DNA of 64,000 nucleotides from UBA987 sp002292105 (GTDB lineage: Bacteria > Bacteroidota > Bacteroidia > NS11-12g > UBA9320). Each line of letters begins with the position of its first letter. Positions within the stretch are counted from its first letter, which is position 1. Of the stretch, positions 43,902-52,206 are shown one piece after another. Below the pieces are notes generated by a model. The model saw only the letters and a list, made by a program, of their open reading frames with translations, was not told the DNA's origin and searched no databases. The DNA is taken from positions 1,860,001 to 1,924,000 of the forward strand of contig OX044357.1 of the NCBI GenBank assembly GCA_943846675.1, written 5' to 3'. The translations under genes were made by a program, and so were the position numbers.

Positions 43902-45284
43902 TTAATCAAAAATCTTACCCGGATTCATAATTCCATTTGGATCAAATGCTAGTTTTATGCCCCGCATGAGTTGTAGGTGGTTTTCGCTCATGACTTCCTT
44001 CATGTACTTTTTTTGCACATAGCCAATACCATGTTCACCGCTAATGGTACCTCCTAGATTCTTACAGAGTCGAAATATTTTCCGGATTCCTTGTTCCAAG
44101 TGCGGTCCATTCCATTGTTCATCAGTAAGGTCATTCTTGAGAATATTGACGTGCAAATTTCCATCACCAGCATGGCCGTAACACACCGATTCAAAACCAT
44201 ACTCTGCTCCTATTTCTTTGACCCCGGCCATCAAATTAGCCAGGTGGCTTCGTTTAACGACCGTATCTTGTTCTTTATACGTTGAATATGCTTTGACAAC
44301 CTCCCCAATACTTCTACGAATACTCCACCAAGCTTCCTTTTGTTCACCTGAGTCGGCGAACAAAACTGAATCAATTCCATGATTCTCCAATTGCTCGCTT
44401 ATAGATCCACAATCCGCATACAGTTGATCCATATTATCTCCATCGACTTCAATCATTATGGCAGCTTCACTCCCACTGGCCAAAGGGTTATTAAGGCTAA
44501 GTCGGTCACAGGCCAAATCTATCCCTTTTCGCTCCATAAGCTCCATGCCTGACGGAACAACACCTGATTTCATAATGTCGGAAACCGCTTCACACGCTGT
44601 AGTTGCTTTACTAACATTCGCCCATAACAACAGATTGTGTATGGGTTTTGCTAAAAGTCTAACCACAACTTTGGTCACAATGCCTAAAGTGCCCTCGCTG
44701 CCAATAAACAGCTGCGTGAGGTTATATCCTGTAGAGTTTTTCAATGTGTTTGCTCCCGTCCAAATCACTTTACCATTTGGCAATACGACCTCTAGATTAA
44801 GAATATAGTCTTTTGTAACACCATACTTAACTGCTTTGGGTCCACCGCTATTGTGTGCCACATTACCACCAATAAAACAAGACCCTTTGCTTGCTGGGTC
44901 TGGTGGATAGAAAAGCCCTCTAGCTTCAACTGCTTCCCTTAAATTGTGATTGATAACGCCGCTTTCAACAGTTGCTTGCATATTGGATTCGTCGATATCC
45001 ATGATTCGATCAAAATGCTCCATTGATACCAAAACGCCTTTGTTTATCGGTAAACTTGCTCCACTTAGTCCGGTCCCTGCACCACGCGGTGTAACAGGAA
45101 TTTTGTTGCTATCGCAGTACCCCATCAACCGACTAAGTTGATTGACGTTTCTCGGTTTAACGACAAGGTCTGGCTGAAATACAAAATCTTCCGTCTCATC
45201 ATGACCATATCGCATCAAATTATCCGCATCGGAAAAAACGACTTCTTCGCCTAATACATTTTGTAAGTCATGCAGTAAATTCAC
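43902..45284 (-). CDS. GlcD-type FAD-linked oxidase
   Basis: A 460-residue flavoprotein of the glycolate oxidase/D-lactate dehydrogenase family that oxidises 2-hydroxyacids. The FAD_binding_4 domain has P-V-T-P-R-G-A-G-T-G-L-S-G-A-S-L-P at about residues 58-74, F-I-G-G-N-V-A-H-N-S-G-G-P and Y-N-L-T-Q-L-F-I-G-S-E-G-T-L-G-I. The C-terminal cap has Y-G-H-A-G-D-G-N-L-H-V-N and G-T-I-S-G-E-H-G-I-G. The substrate (glycolate, D-lactate or other) is not determined. It is divergent from the DPP-IV gene with 85 bp between them. Confidence 0.9.
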   Translation of the reverse strand: MNLLHDLQNVLGEEVVFSDADNLMRYGHDETEDFVFQPDLVVKPRNVNQLSRLMGYCDSNKIPVTPRGAGTGLSGASLPINKGVLVSMEHFDRIMDIDESNMQATVESGVINHNLREAVEARGLFYPPDPASKGSCFIGGNVAHNSGGPKAVKYGVTKDYILNLEVVLPNGKVIWTGANTLKNSTGYNLTQLFIGSEGTLGIVTKVVVRLLAKPIHNLLLWANVSKATTACEAVSDIMKSGVVPSGMELMERKGIDLACDRLSLNNPLASGSEAAIMIEVDGDNMDQLYADCGSISEQLENHGIDSVLFADSGEQKEAWWSIRRSIGEVVKAYSTYKEQDTVVKRSHLANLMAGVKEIGAEYGFESVCYGHAGDGNLHVNILKNDLTDEQWNGPHLEQGIRKIFRLCKNLGGTISGEHGIGYVQKKYMKEVMSENHLQLMRGIKLAFDPNGIMNPGKIFD

Positions 45285-45369
45285 TGTTTATATAAAATTT
45301 TAGTTACGTAATCGAATTAATTAATATCGCATCACAAAATACGTATTATTGAACAACAAAATAAGAAGC

Positions 45370-47556
45370 ATGATTAGACAATCAATTATCTATACTTTAT
45401 CTCTTTTTCTCATTGCCTCAAGCGCAATTGCACAGAAGCCAATTACGCTAAACGATATTTGGGCAAGTGGTGTGTTCTATCCCAAAATGATAAGCGGATT
45501 CATCAATTTAAATGATGGCAAATCGTATGTCAAAATGGAGAAAGATGCTGATGGTAATTCTCAAGTTGTTCGGTATTTATACAGCACAGGAGAAAAAACA
45601 GGTGTTTTAATCGATGGAAGCAAAATAGCTACAGCAAATGGGATGCAATATTTTGCCTTCGGAAGCTTCACATTTAATGCGGACGAAACAAAAGCGTTAA
45701 TCCCGGTAAATACGCAATCCATTTATCGTCATTCCTCAAAATCTAATTATCTGATATGGGATAAAGCGACAAACAAATTAAGTAAGGTGTCTGAAGAAAA
45801 AGTGAGGTATGCTACGTTCAATCCTCAATCGACAAAAGTGGCCTACGTATTTAATAACGACCTCTATGTTAAAGACTTAGCCAAAAACAAGACGAAGCGT
45901 TTGACCAAAGATGGTGAACATAATTCGATTATTAACGGCGCTGTGGATTGGGTATATGAGGAAGAATTTGGCATGTCGCGTGGGTATGAATGGAACGCCG
46001 ACGGTACTAAGATCGCTTATTACAAGTTCGATGAAAGTCACGTTAAGGAATGGGATATCGAAGTTTACGGAAACTTGTACCCAAATCACACCAAATTCAA
46101 ATATCCAAAAGCCGGAGAAGCCAACTCTATCGTAGACGTGTATATCACGAACCTAAAGAACAAGGGGAAGAAGCTTGAGATTGAATCGGAGAACGACCAA
46201 TATATTCCGAGAATAAAGTGGTCTAATAACCCAAATATCTTAACTCTTCAGCGTTTAAATCGTCACCAAAATCATTGGGAGATGCTTGTGGTAGACGCAA
46301 AAACACGTGAAGTAAGTGTTAGTCTGGAAGAAAAGGACAAGTATTACGTCGACATCACAGATGACATTATTTTCCTTGATGACAAAGAGCATTTTGTGAT
46401 CAAAAGTGAAAGATCTGGTTTTTGGCACTTGTACCTTCATAAGGTCGATGGACCGCAAGTAGGCATCATCACCCGAGGAGAATGGGAAGTTGATCAATTG
46501 CTGGGGGTAGATGAAAAAAACGGAAAGGTTTACTTCACTTCTACTGAAGTATCACCAATGGAAAGACATGTTTATGTTGTCGACATCTCAGGAAAGAACA
46601 AAAAGCAACTCACTACAGGTAAAGGAACTCACCGCGCAGTATTCAGTAATGATTACTCAACATTCTTTCATACCTATACGAGTGCGACATCACCCCATGT
46701 ATACAGTATTGACAATAACCAAGGCGAAACTGTCCGTTTGTTAGAAAACAACGCAGCCTATAAAGCCAAACTAGCAGAATACAAACTCGGACCTATAGCT
46801 TTTGAAAATATTGACTTGGAAAACGGTGTAAGTTTGAACTCCTACACCATAAAACCAGCGGATTTTGATTCGTCTAAAAAATATCCTCTTTTGATGTTTG
46901 TGTATGGCGGTCCGGGGTCTCAGCAAGTAAAAGACAACTGGTTGTGGCACAATTATTTTTGGCATCAAATGTTGGCCAACGAGCATGGATATATAATCGC
47001 TGTGGTTGATAATAGAGGTACGGGCGCAAGAGGAGCTGCATTCAAAAAAATGACCTACTTACAATTGGGCAAGTATGAGACCGAAGATCAAATAGCAGCG
47101 GCAAAGTATTATGGGGAAATGGGCTTTATCGATGCCTCTAGAATCGGCATATGGGGTTGGAGTTATGGTGGGTACATGAGCAGTTTGTGCCTGACTAAAG
47201 GTGCAGATGTATTTAAAGCAGCCATCGCTGTTGCACCAGTAACGAACTGGCGTTATTACGACAACATTTACACTGAGCGTTACATGAGGACTCCTCAAGA
47301 AAATGCAGATGGATATGATAACAACTCCCCTATTAACCATGTCGAAAAACTAAAAGGAAAATACCTTTTGATACACGGTACGGGAGACGACAATGTTCAT
47401 TTTCAAAACACTGCAGAAATGGTCAATAAGATGATTCATCAAAACATCCCATTTGATTCTGAGTTTTATCCGAACAAAAATCATGGCATTTCAGGAGGCT
47501 ATACACGGTTACATTTATTTATCCGTATGACCGACTTCATAATAGAAAACCTGTAA
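45370..47556 (+). CDS. Dipeptidyl-peptidase IV-type serine peptidase (S9B)
   Basis: A 728-residue secreted peptidase that removes X-Pro or X-Ala dipeptides from peptide N-termini. The signal peptide ends near S-A-I-A-Q. The N-terminal half is the DPP-IV beta-propeller, including D-W-V-Y-E-E-E-F with the Glu pair that holds the substrate N-terminus. The alpha/beta-hydrolase half has G-W-S-Y-G-G-Y-M-S (catalytic Ser), H-G-T-G-D-D-N-V-H (Asp) and P-N-K-N-H-G-I (His). ATG 45370 is preferred to a TTG seven codons upstream because it starts the signal peptide cleanly. The gene lies 54 bp before a peptide transporter. Confidence 0.93.
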   Translation: MIRQSIIYTLSLFLIASSAIAQKPITLNDIWASGVFYPKMISGFINLNDGKSYVKMEKDADGNSQVVRYLYSTGEKTGVLIDGSKIATANGMQYFAFGSFTFNADETKALIPVNTQSIYRHSSKSNYLIWDKATNKLSKVSEEKVRYATFNPQSTKVAYVFNNDLYVKDLAKNKTKRLTKDGEHNSIINGAVDWVYEEEFGMSRGYEWNADGTKIAYYKFDESHVKEWDIEVYGNLYPNHTKFKYPKAGEANSIVDVYITNLKNKGKKLEIESENDQYIPRIKWSNNPNILTLQRLNRHQNHWEMLVVDAKTREVSVSLEEKDKYYVDITDDIIFLDDKEHFVIKSERSGFWHLYLHKVDGPQVGIITRGEWEVDQLLGVDEKNGKVYFTSTEVSPMERHVYVVDISGKNKKQLTTGKGTHRAVFSNDYSTFFHTYTSATSPHVYSIDNNQGETVRLLENNAAYKAKLAEYKLGPIAFENIDLENGVSLNSYTIKPADFDSSKKYPLLMFVYGGPGSQQVKDNWLWHNYFWHQMLANEHGYIIAVVDNRGTGARGAAFKKMTYLQLGKYETEDQIAAAKYYGEMGFIDASRIGIWGWSYGGYMSSLCLTKGADVFKAAIAVAPVTNWRYYDNIYTERYMRTPQENADGYDNNSPINHVEKLKGKYLLIHGTGDDNVHFQNTAEMVNKMIHQNIPFDSEFYPNKNHGISGGYTRLHLFIRMTDFIIENL

Positions 47557-47610
47557 TCTTGTTTTTCTAAAGACAACGTCTATTTTTACAAAAATTAAAA
47601 ACAGAAATAT

Positions 47611-49608
47611 ATGAGCGAAGAAGTTTTAATGGAAGAGCACAAGGACGACGGGATGCCGGAATACACTTCTGGTCACCCTAACGGGCTGATGACTCTTTTC
47701 TTTTCAGAAATGTGGGAACGTTTCTGTTATTATGGAATGCGTACATTATTGACTTTATTTTTAGTAAAGTCATTAATGAAAGGTGACGCGCAAGCCTCAT
47801 TAATTTATGGCGCTTACACAGGTTTGGTTTATGCTGCTCCTATTTTAGGGGGTAAAATGGCTGATCGATTCTTAGGGTATCGTTTTGCTGTCATGCTGGG
47901 TGCTATTCTTATGGCGATAGGAGAATTCATTATTCTAGGAGGTACTGAACATTTGTTATTTGTTGGTATGGGGGCTTTGATTATAGGTAATGGATACTTT
48001 AAAGCTAATATATCTACCATCGTTGGTAAACTTTACAAAGACAATGATCCACGGAGAGATTCAGGATTTACAATTTTTTATATTGGGATAAATATTGGGG
48101 CATTACTAGCGACCACTGTCGTCGCCTATGTCGGTGAGACCTATGGTTTCAAATATGGATTCGGACTTGCTGGCTTAGGTATGCTGGCTGGCTTGGTCAT
48201 CTTTTATACTGGCAGACACAATTATGCTGCATCTACAGGTCTTGAGGTGACTGCTGAAGGTAGAAAGAAAGTATTGGGACCACTTAATATGATACATTTA
48301 ATAACAATAGGGTCTATACTATTAATCCCTTTATGTTATTTACTTATAGTAAACAACCATGTACTGAATTATATATTCTTAGGTTTGTTTATTTATGTCG
48401 CCTACTCACTGATATCTGCTGGGGTTAAAGAAGACATTGTTGAGAAAACGAAAATATGGAGAGACCGTATGATTGCATTGGTTCTTTTCATGGTGATTAA
48501 CATCGTTTTTTGGGCTTGTTTTGAACAGGCTGGAACGTCATTAACTCTTTTTGCAGATAGAAACGTAAACAGGGAAATATTCGGATGGTTGATGCCAGCT
48601 AGTATGACTCAATTCTTCAATCCATTTTTTATCATAGTATTTGGATCCATATTCTCTGCAATGTGGGTTAAACTGTCAAAAATCGGAAAGAACCCTAACA
48701 TTCCAATGAAGTTTGCCTTTGGTATTTTGCAACTAGGATTAGGCTTCTTACTAACATATGTTGGATATAAAATGTCTGACAACAACTTAGTACCGCTGCT
48801 TATTTTGGTATTCCTGTACATGTTACATACAACTGGAGAATTATTTTTATCTCCGATTGGATTGTCTATGGTAACAAAGCTTTCTCCAAAGAAAATGGCA
48901 GGAACAGCTATGGGTGCATGGTTCCTAAGCTTTGCGATTGCAAATCTACTTGGTGGACAAATTGCAGCGCTTACAGGCGGAGGTCACGGTGGTGACGAAG
49001 AAGTAGACAAATCTAAATTTACACTAGCGACTACAGTTGAAGAAGCCTTGGAATTAAACGATGAGTCAGCCAAATTCGAAGATTGGCAAGCCTTTTATGA
49101 AGTTCCAGAAAGTCTTGGGATGAAGGCAAAAGATAAAAAGGACGTTGAAGTGCCTAAGAATATTTCATATCAAAAGTACTTTGACATTCAAGATTGGATA
49201 AATTTACGGGATAAATTAAAAGAAGGTGTCACATTAAAACAGTGGGCAGAAACGCGAGTAACTAAAGATACTCTAAAGGAATCTACTGCATGGTTGAATG
49301 CAGAAGCATGGAACACACTTAAAGTGAAATATGCATCGTACATAGAAGCGGATTTTAAAGCGAAAGAAAATGCTGGTATTAGTTTAGGTGACTGGGGCTA
49401 TTTTAACGGTGGAATTGAAAAACTGGCGAGCGATGAATCATTAACTCTAAGCCAGGGTTTAGAGGAACAGAAAAACATTGTTCAAAAGAGTCGATTAGAA
49501 AAGTATGTTGACATATTCACTAAAATTGGCTTTGTTTTACTAATAATCTCCTTGCTGATAGCGATTTTGAGTAAACCTCTTAAAAAGCTTATGCATGGTG
49601 TAGAATAG
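47611..49608 (+). CDS. POT-family proton-coupled peptide transporter
   Basis: A 665-residue inner-membrane symporter of the PTR2/POT family that imports di- and tripeptides with protons. F-F-S-E-M-W-E-R-F-C-Y-Y-G-M-R at about residues 29-43 is the E-x-x-E-R family signature region; F-T-I-F-Y-I-G-I-N-I-G-A is the second. There are about 14 helices. A soluble insertion of about 165 residues (roughly 460-625) sits before the last helix, longer than in most members. Together with the DPP-IV gene just upstream, it suggests a peptide-scavenging pair. Confidence 0.92.
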   Translation: MSEEVLMEEHKDDGMPEYTSGHPNGLMTLFFSEMWERFCYYGMRTLLTLFLVKSLMKGDAQASLIYGAYTGLVYAAPILGGKMADRFLGYRFAVMLGAILMAIGEFIILGGTEHLLFVGMGALIIGNGYFKANISTIVGKLYKDNDPRRDSGFTIFYIGINIGALLATTVVAYVGETYGFKYGFGLAGLGMLAGLVIFYTGRHNYAASTGLEVTAEGRKKVLGPLNMIHLITIGSILLIPLCYLLIVNNHVLNYIFLGLFIYVAYSLISAGVKEDIVEKTKIWRDRMIALVLFMVINIVFWACFEQAGTSLTLFADRNVNREIFGWLMPASMTQFFNPFFIIVFGSIFSAMWVKLSKIGKNPNIPMKFAFGILQLGLGFLLTYVGYKMSDNNLVPLLILVFLYMLHTTGELFLSPIGLSMVTKLSPKKMAGTAMGAWFLSFAIANLLGGQIAALTGGGHGGDEEVDKSKFTLATTVEEALELNDESAKFEDWQAFYEVPESLGMKAKDKKDVEVPKNISYQKYFDIQDWINLRDKLKEGVTLKQWAETRVTKDTLKESTAWLNAEAWNTLKVKYASYIEADFKAKENAGISLGDWGYFNGGIEKLASDESLTLSQGLEEQKNIVQKSRLEKYVDIFTKIGFVLLIISLLIAILSKPLKKLMHGVE

Positions 49609-49657
49609 AACTTTAAATTATGCTAACATCATAAAAAGTTAGCTTTAAAATAACAAT

Positions 49658-49690
49658 AAAACCGTGGATTTTTATTCGCGGTTTTTTTAT
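49658..49690 (+). terminator. Terminator after the peptide transporter
   Basis: AAAACCG and CGGTTTT around an AT-rich loop, followed by a T run. Confidence 0.75.
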
Positions 49691-49778
49691 GCCAACTGTT
49701 TATATATCAAGTAATTAAACTGTTCGCACATTGTCTAAAAAAACACCAAAAAGACTACGATAACCACGTCGTGGATTG

Positions 49779-49786
49779 TACCTTTG
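49779..49786 (+). promoter_or_regulatory. Candidate -7 element of the polysaccharide operon
   Basis: TACCTTTG is an exact TAnnTTTG match, 73 bp before the dehydrogenase start. No -33 TTG at the usual spacing. Confidence 0.4.
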
Positions 49787-49859
49787 TGCTTTATTTTATA
49801 AAAATCACGTGTGAGTGAAGAGGCGAAGCTTTGCGCACTGTTGACAAAAACGAAAAACA

Positions 49860-51158
49860 TTGAGTACACCAGTTTTACCTAACACAAAAATCGCCGTCAT
49901 CGGCTTAGGGTATGTGGGCCTACCACTAGCCTTAGAGTTTGCTAAGAAATATCCGGTAATAGGATACGATATCGATAAAAGCAGGGTTGCTAAGTTAATG
50001 GGTGGTATTGACCACACCTTAGAGGTAGAAAGCGATGAGCTGTCGAACGTGTTGGTCAACGAAGTTCCTAAAGACATTGGCCTGTATTGCTCAGCAAATG
50101 AATCAGACATTTCAGACGCAAACGTGTACATCATTACCGTTCCTACGCCTATTGATGAATTCAAGAAACCGGATCTAAATCCATTGATATTTTCGAGTCA
50201 AGCTGTTTCAAATTACCTTAAAAACGATGACATCGTAATTTACGAGTCAACGACTTTTCCGGGTTGCACGGAAGAAATTTGTGTTCCTGAATTGGAAAAA
50301 GGTGGTGGCTTAAAGTTTAACACGGATTTCTTTTGTGGTTACTCACCTGAGCGTATCAACCCAGGAGATAAAATTAATACGCTTACTAAAATTCAGAAGA
50401 TTACTTCTGGCTCAACGGAAGAAATCGCTGAGAAAGTAGACGTATTATACAAATCAATCATTACCGCTGGAACTTACAAAGCCCCTTCGATGAAGGTTGC
50501 TGAAGCCGCTAAGGTTGTAGAAAATTGCCAACGCGACTTGAATATTTCCTTTGTAAACGAACTGGCATTAATTTTTGACCGTGTTGGTATTGATACCAAC
50601 GATGTTATAGAAGCTGCCGGAACAAAATGGAACTTCCTAAAATATAGACCCGGGTTGGTTGGTGGCCATTGTATTGGCGTTGACCCGTACTATATGGTTC
50701 ACAAAGCAGAACAGCTGGGCTACTATCCTGAGGTGATTAAATCAGGGAGACGAGTAAACGAGCATATTGGTGCCTTTGTCGCTAATAAAGTCATCAAATT
50801 GATGATCTCGAAAAATATAGCAATCAAGGACTCAGAAATGTTGGTGCTTGGAATGACCTTTAAGGAAAATTGTCCAGACATTAGAAACTCTCGGGTAATT
50901 GACATTATAGACGAACTAAAAGGTTTTGGTGGCAAAGTAACGGTTTACGATCCCTGGGCGAACTTCGATGAAGTAAAGGCGGAATATGGCGTCGAAATCG
51001 TAAAAGTGCTCCCAAATAAAAAATTCGATGCGATTATTTTAGCCGTGGCACATGAACAGTTTGAAACACTCGATTTTAACGCAATAAAAGAGCAAACCGC
51101 GGTGATTTATGATGTGAAAGCAACCATGGACAAAGCACTCGTTGATGGCAGACTCTAA
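49860..51158 (+). CDS. Nucleotide-sugar 6-dehydrogenase (TviB/WbpA-like)
   Basis: A 432-residue UDP-sugar dehydrogenase, probably oxidising UDP-N-acetyl-glucosamine or -galactosamine at C6. The NAD fold is K-I-A-V-I-G-L-G-Y-V-G-L-P-L-A at about residues 9-23. Y-E-S-T-T-F-P-G-C-T-E-E, then K-V-V-E-N-C-Q-R-D-L-N-I-S-F-V-N-E and the catalytic Cys in P-G-L-V-G-G-H-C-I-G-V-D-P-Y-Y follow. E-N-C-Q-R-D is typical of the Vi-antigen type (TviB). The start is TTG at 49860. It overlaps the epimerase by 14 bp. Confidence 0.9.
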   Translation: MSTPVLPNTKIAVIGLGYVGLPLALEFAKKYPVIGYDIDKSRVAKLMGGIDHTLEVESDELSNVLVNEVPKDIGLYCSANESDISDANVYIITVPTPIDEFKKPDLNPLIFSSQAVSNYLKNDDIVIYESTTFPGCTEEICVPELEKGGGLKFNTDFFCGYSPERINPGDKINTLTKIQKITSGSTEEIAEKVDVLYKSIITAGTYKAPSMKVAEAAKVVENCQRDLNISFVNELALIFDRVGIDTNDVIEAAGTKWNFLKYRPGLVGGHCIGVDPYYMVHKAEQLGYYPEVIKSGRRVNEHIGAFVANKVIKLMISKNIAIKDSEMLVLGMTFKENCPDIRNSRVIDIIDELKGFGGKVTVYDPWANFDEVKAEYGVEIVKVLPNKKFDAIILAVAHEQFETLDFNAIKEQTAVIYDVKATMDKALVDGRL

Positions 51159-52206
51159 GCAACGCATACTGATTACCGGAATGGCTGGATTTATTGGTTA
51201 TCACTTAGCCAAAAAATTAGGTCGTGAAGGATTTGACGTCTATGGCGTAGACAGCATAAACGATTATTACAGCACCAAACTTAAAAAAGACCGTCTCTTG
51301 GATCTTGGGGTAGCCGTTGGCCCAACGGATATTGGTTGGATATCCAATCCCAATAAAAACATTCATTTTCTGCAAGCTGATTTATCCAAGTCGGATGAAT
51401 GTGCGAGAGTATTTGAAGGGGATCACTATGACGCACTAGTACATCTAGCGGCACAACCTGGTGTACGAAAATCCATTTCGCACCCTGCCATATATTTTCA
51501 GTCAAATTTAGTGGCGACATACAACTTATTAGAGCAACTAAAAGATTCACCACAAACTGCCTTGTTAATGGCATCGAGTAGTTCTGTTTATGGACATTCA
51601 TCAGATACCCCCTATACCGAATCACAGCAAACAGATGCTCCTGTATCCTTATATGCTGCTACCAAAAAAAGCACTGAGATTATCGCGCACTATTATGCGC
51701 ACCAGTACAAAATCGACACTTCTATGTTGCGGTTTTTTACGGTTTACGGTCCTTGGGGTAGACCCGACATGGCCGTTTATGGTTTTTTTGACAAGATAAT
51801 GAATGGGGAAGAAATTAAAGTGTTTAACCAAGGGGACCTAAAGCGTGATTTCACATACATTTCAGACATAGTTGACAACCTCCATTTGTTGTTGTTAAAC
51901 CGATTAAATAAAACAAAAGAAGATACCACAACGTCTTACGAAATATACAACATCGGAAACCAGTCGCCAGTGAAGCTGTTGGATTTTATATCTTTGATTG
52001 AAAAAATTGCTAATAAAAAGGCAAAAAAGGCGTTTTTACCCATGCAACCTGGTGATGTTTATGAGACGTATGCAGATTCTAACAAACTTAAACAGTTGTT
52101 GCATTTTGACTATAATACGCCTTTAGAAAAAGGGCTTACCAAGTTTTATGAATGGTATAAAACGTATCACACAATAAATACTAAAGCATTACAATCCCAT
52201 GAATAG
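51145..52206 (+). CDS. UDP-uronate/UDP-sugar 4-epimerase
   Basis: A 353-residue extended-SDR enzyme. The NAD motif is I-T-G-M-A-G-F-I-G-Y-H at about residues 9-19. L-A-A-Q-P-G-V-R-K-S-I is at about 94-104, the catalytic Tyr-Lys is in S-L-Y-A-A-T-K-K-S-T-E, and F-T-V-Y-G-P-W-G-R-P-D-M-A is near residue 195. These motifs match the UDP-glucuronate 4-epimerase group. Following the dehydrogenase directly, it probably epimerises that enzyme's product. ATG 51145 is used; an in-frame TTG is one codon upstream. Confidence 0.87.
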   Translation: MADSKQRILITGMAGFIGYHLAKKLGREGFDVYGVDSINDYYSTKLKKDRLLDLGVAVGPTDIGWISNPNKNIHFLQADLSKSDECARVFEGDHYDALVHLAAQPGVRKSISHPAIYFQSNLVATYNLLEQLKDSPQTALLMASSSSVYGHSSDTPYTESQQTDAPVSLYAATKKSTEIIAHYYAHQYKIDTSMLRFFTVYGPWGRPDMAVYGFFDKIMNGEEIKVFNQGDLKRDFTYISDIVDNLHLLLLNRLNKTKEDTTTSYEIYNIGNQSPVKLLDFISLIEKIANKKAKKAFLPMQPGDVYETYADSNKLKQLLHFDYNTPLEKGLTKFYEWYKTYHTINTKALQSHE

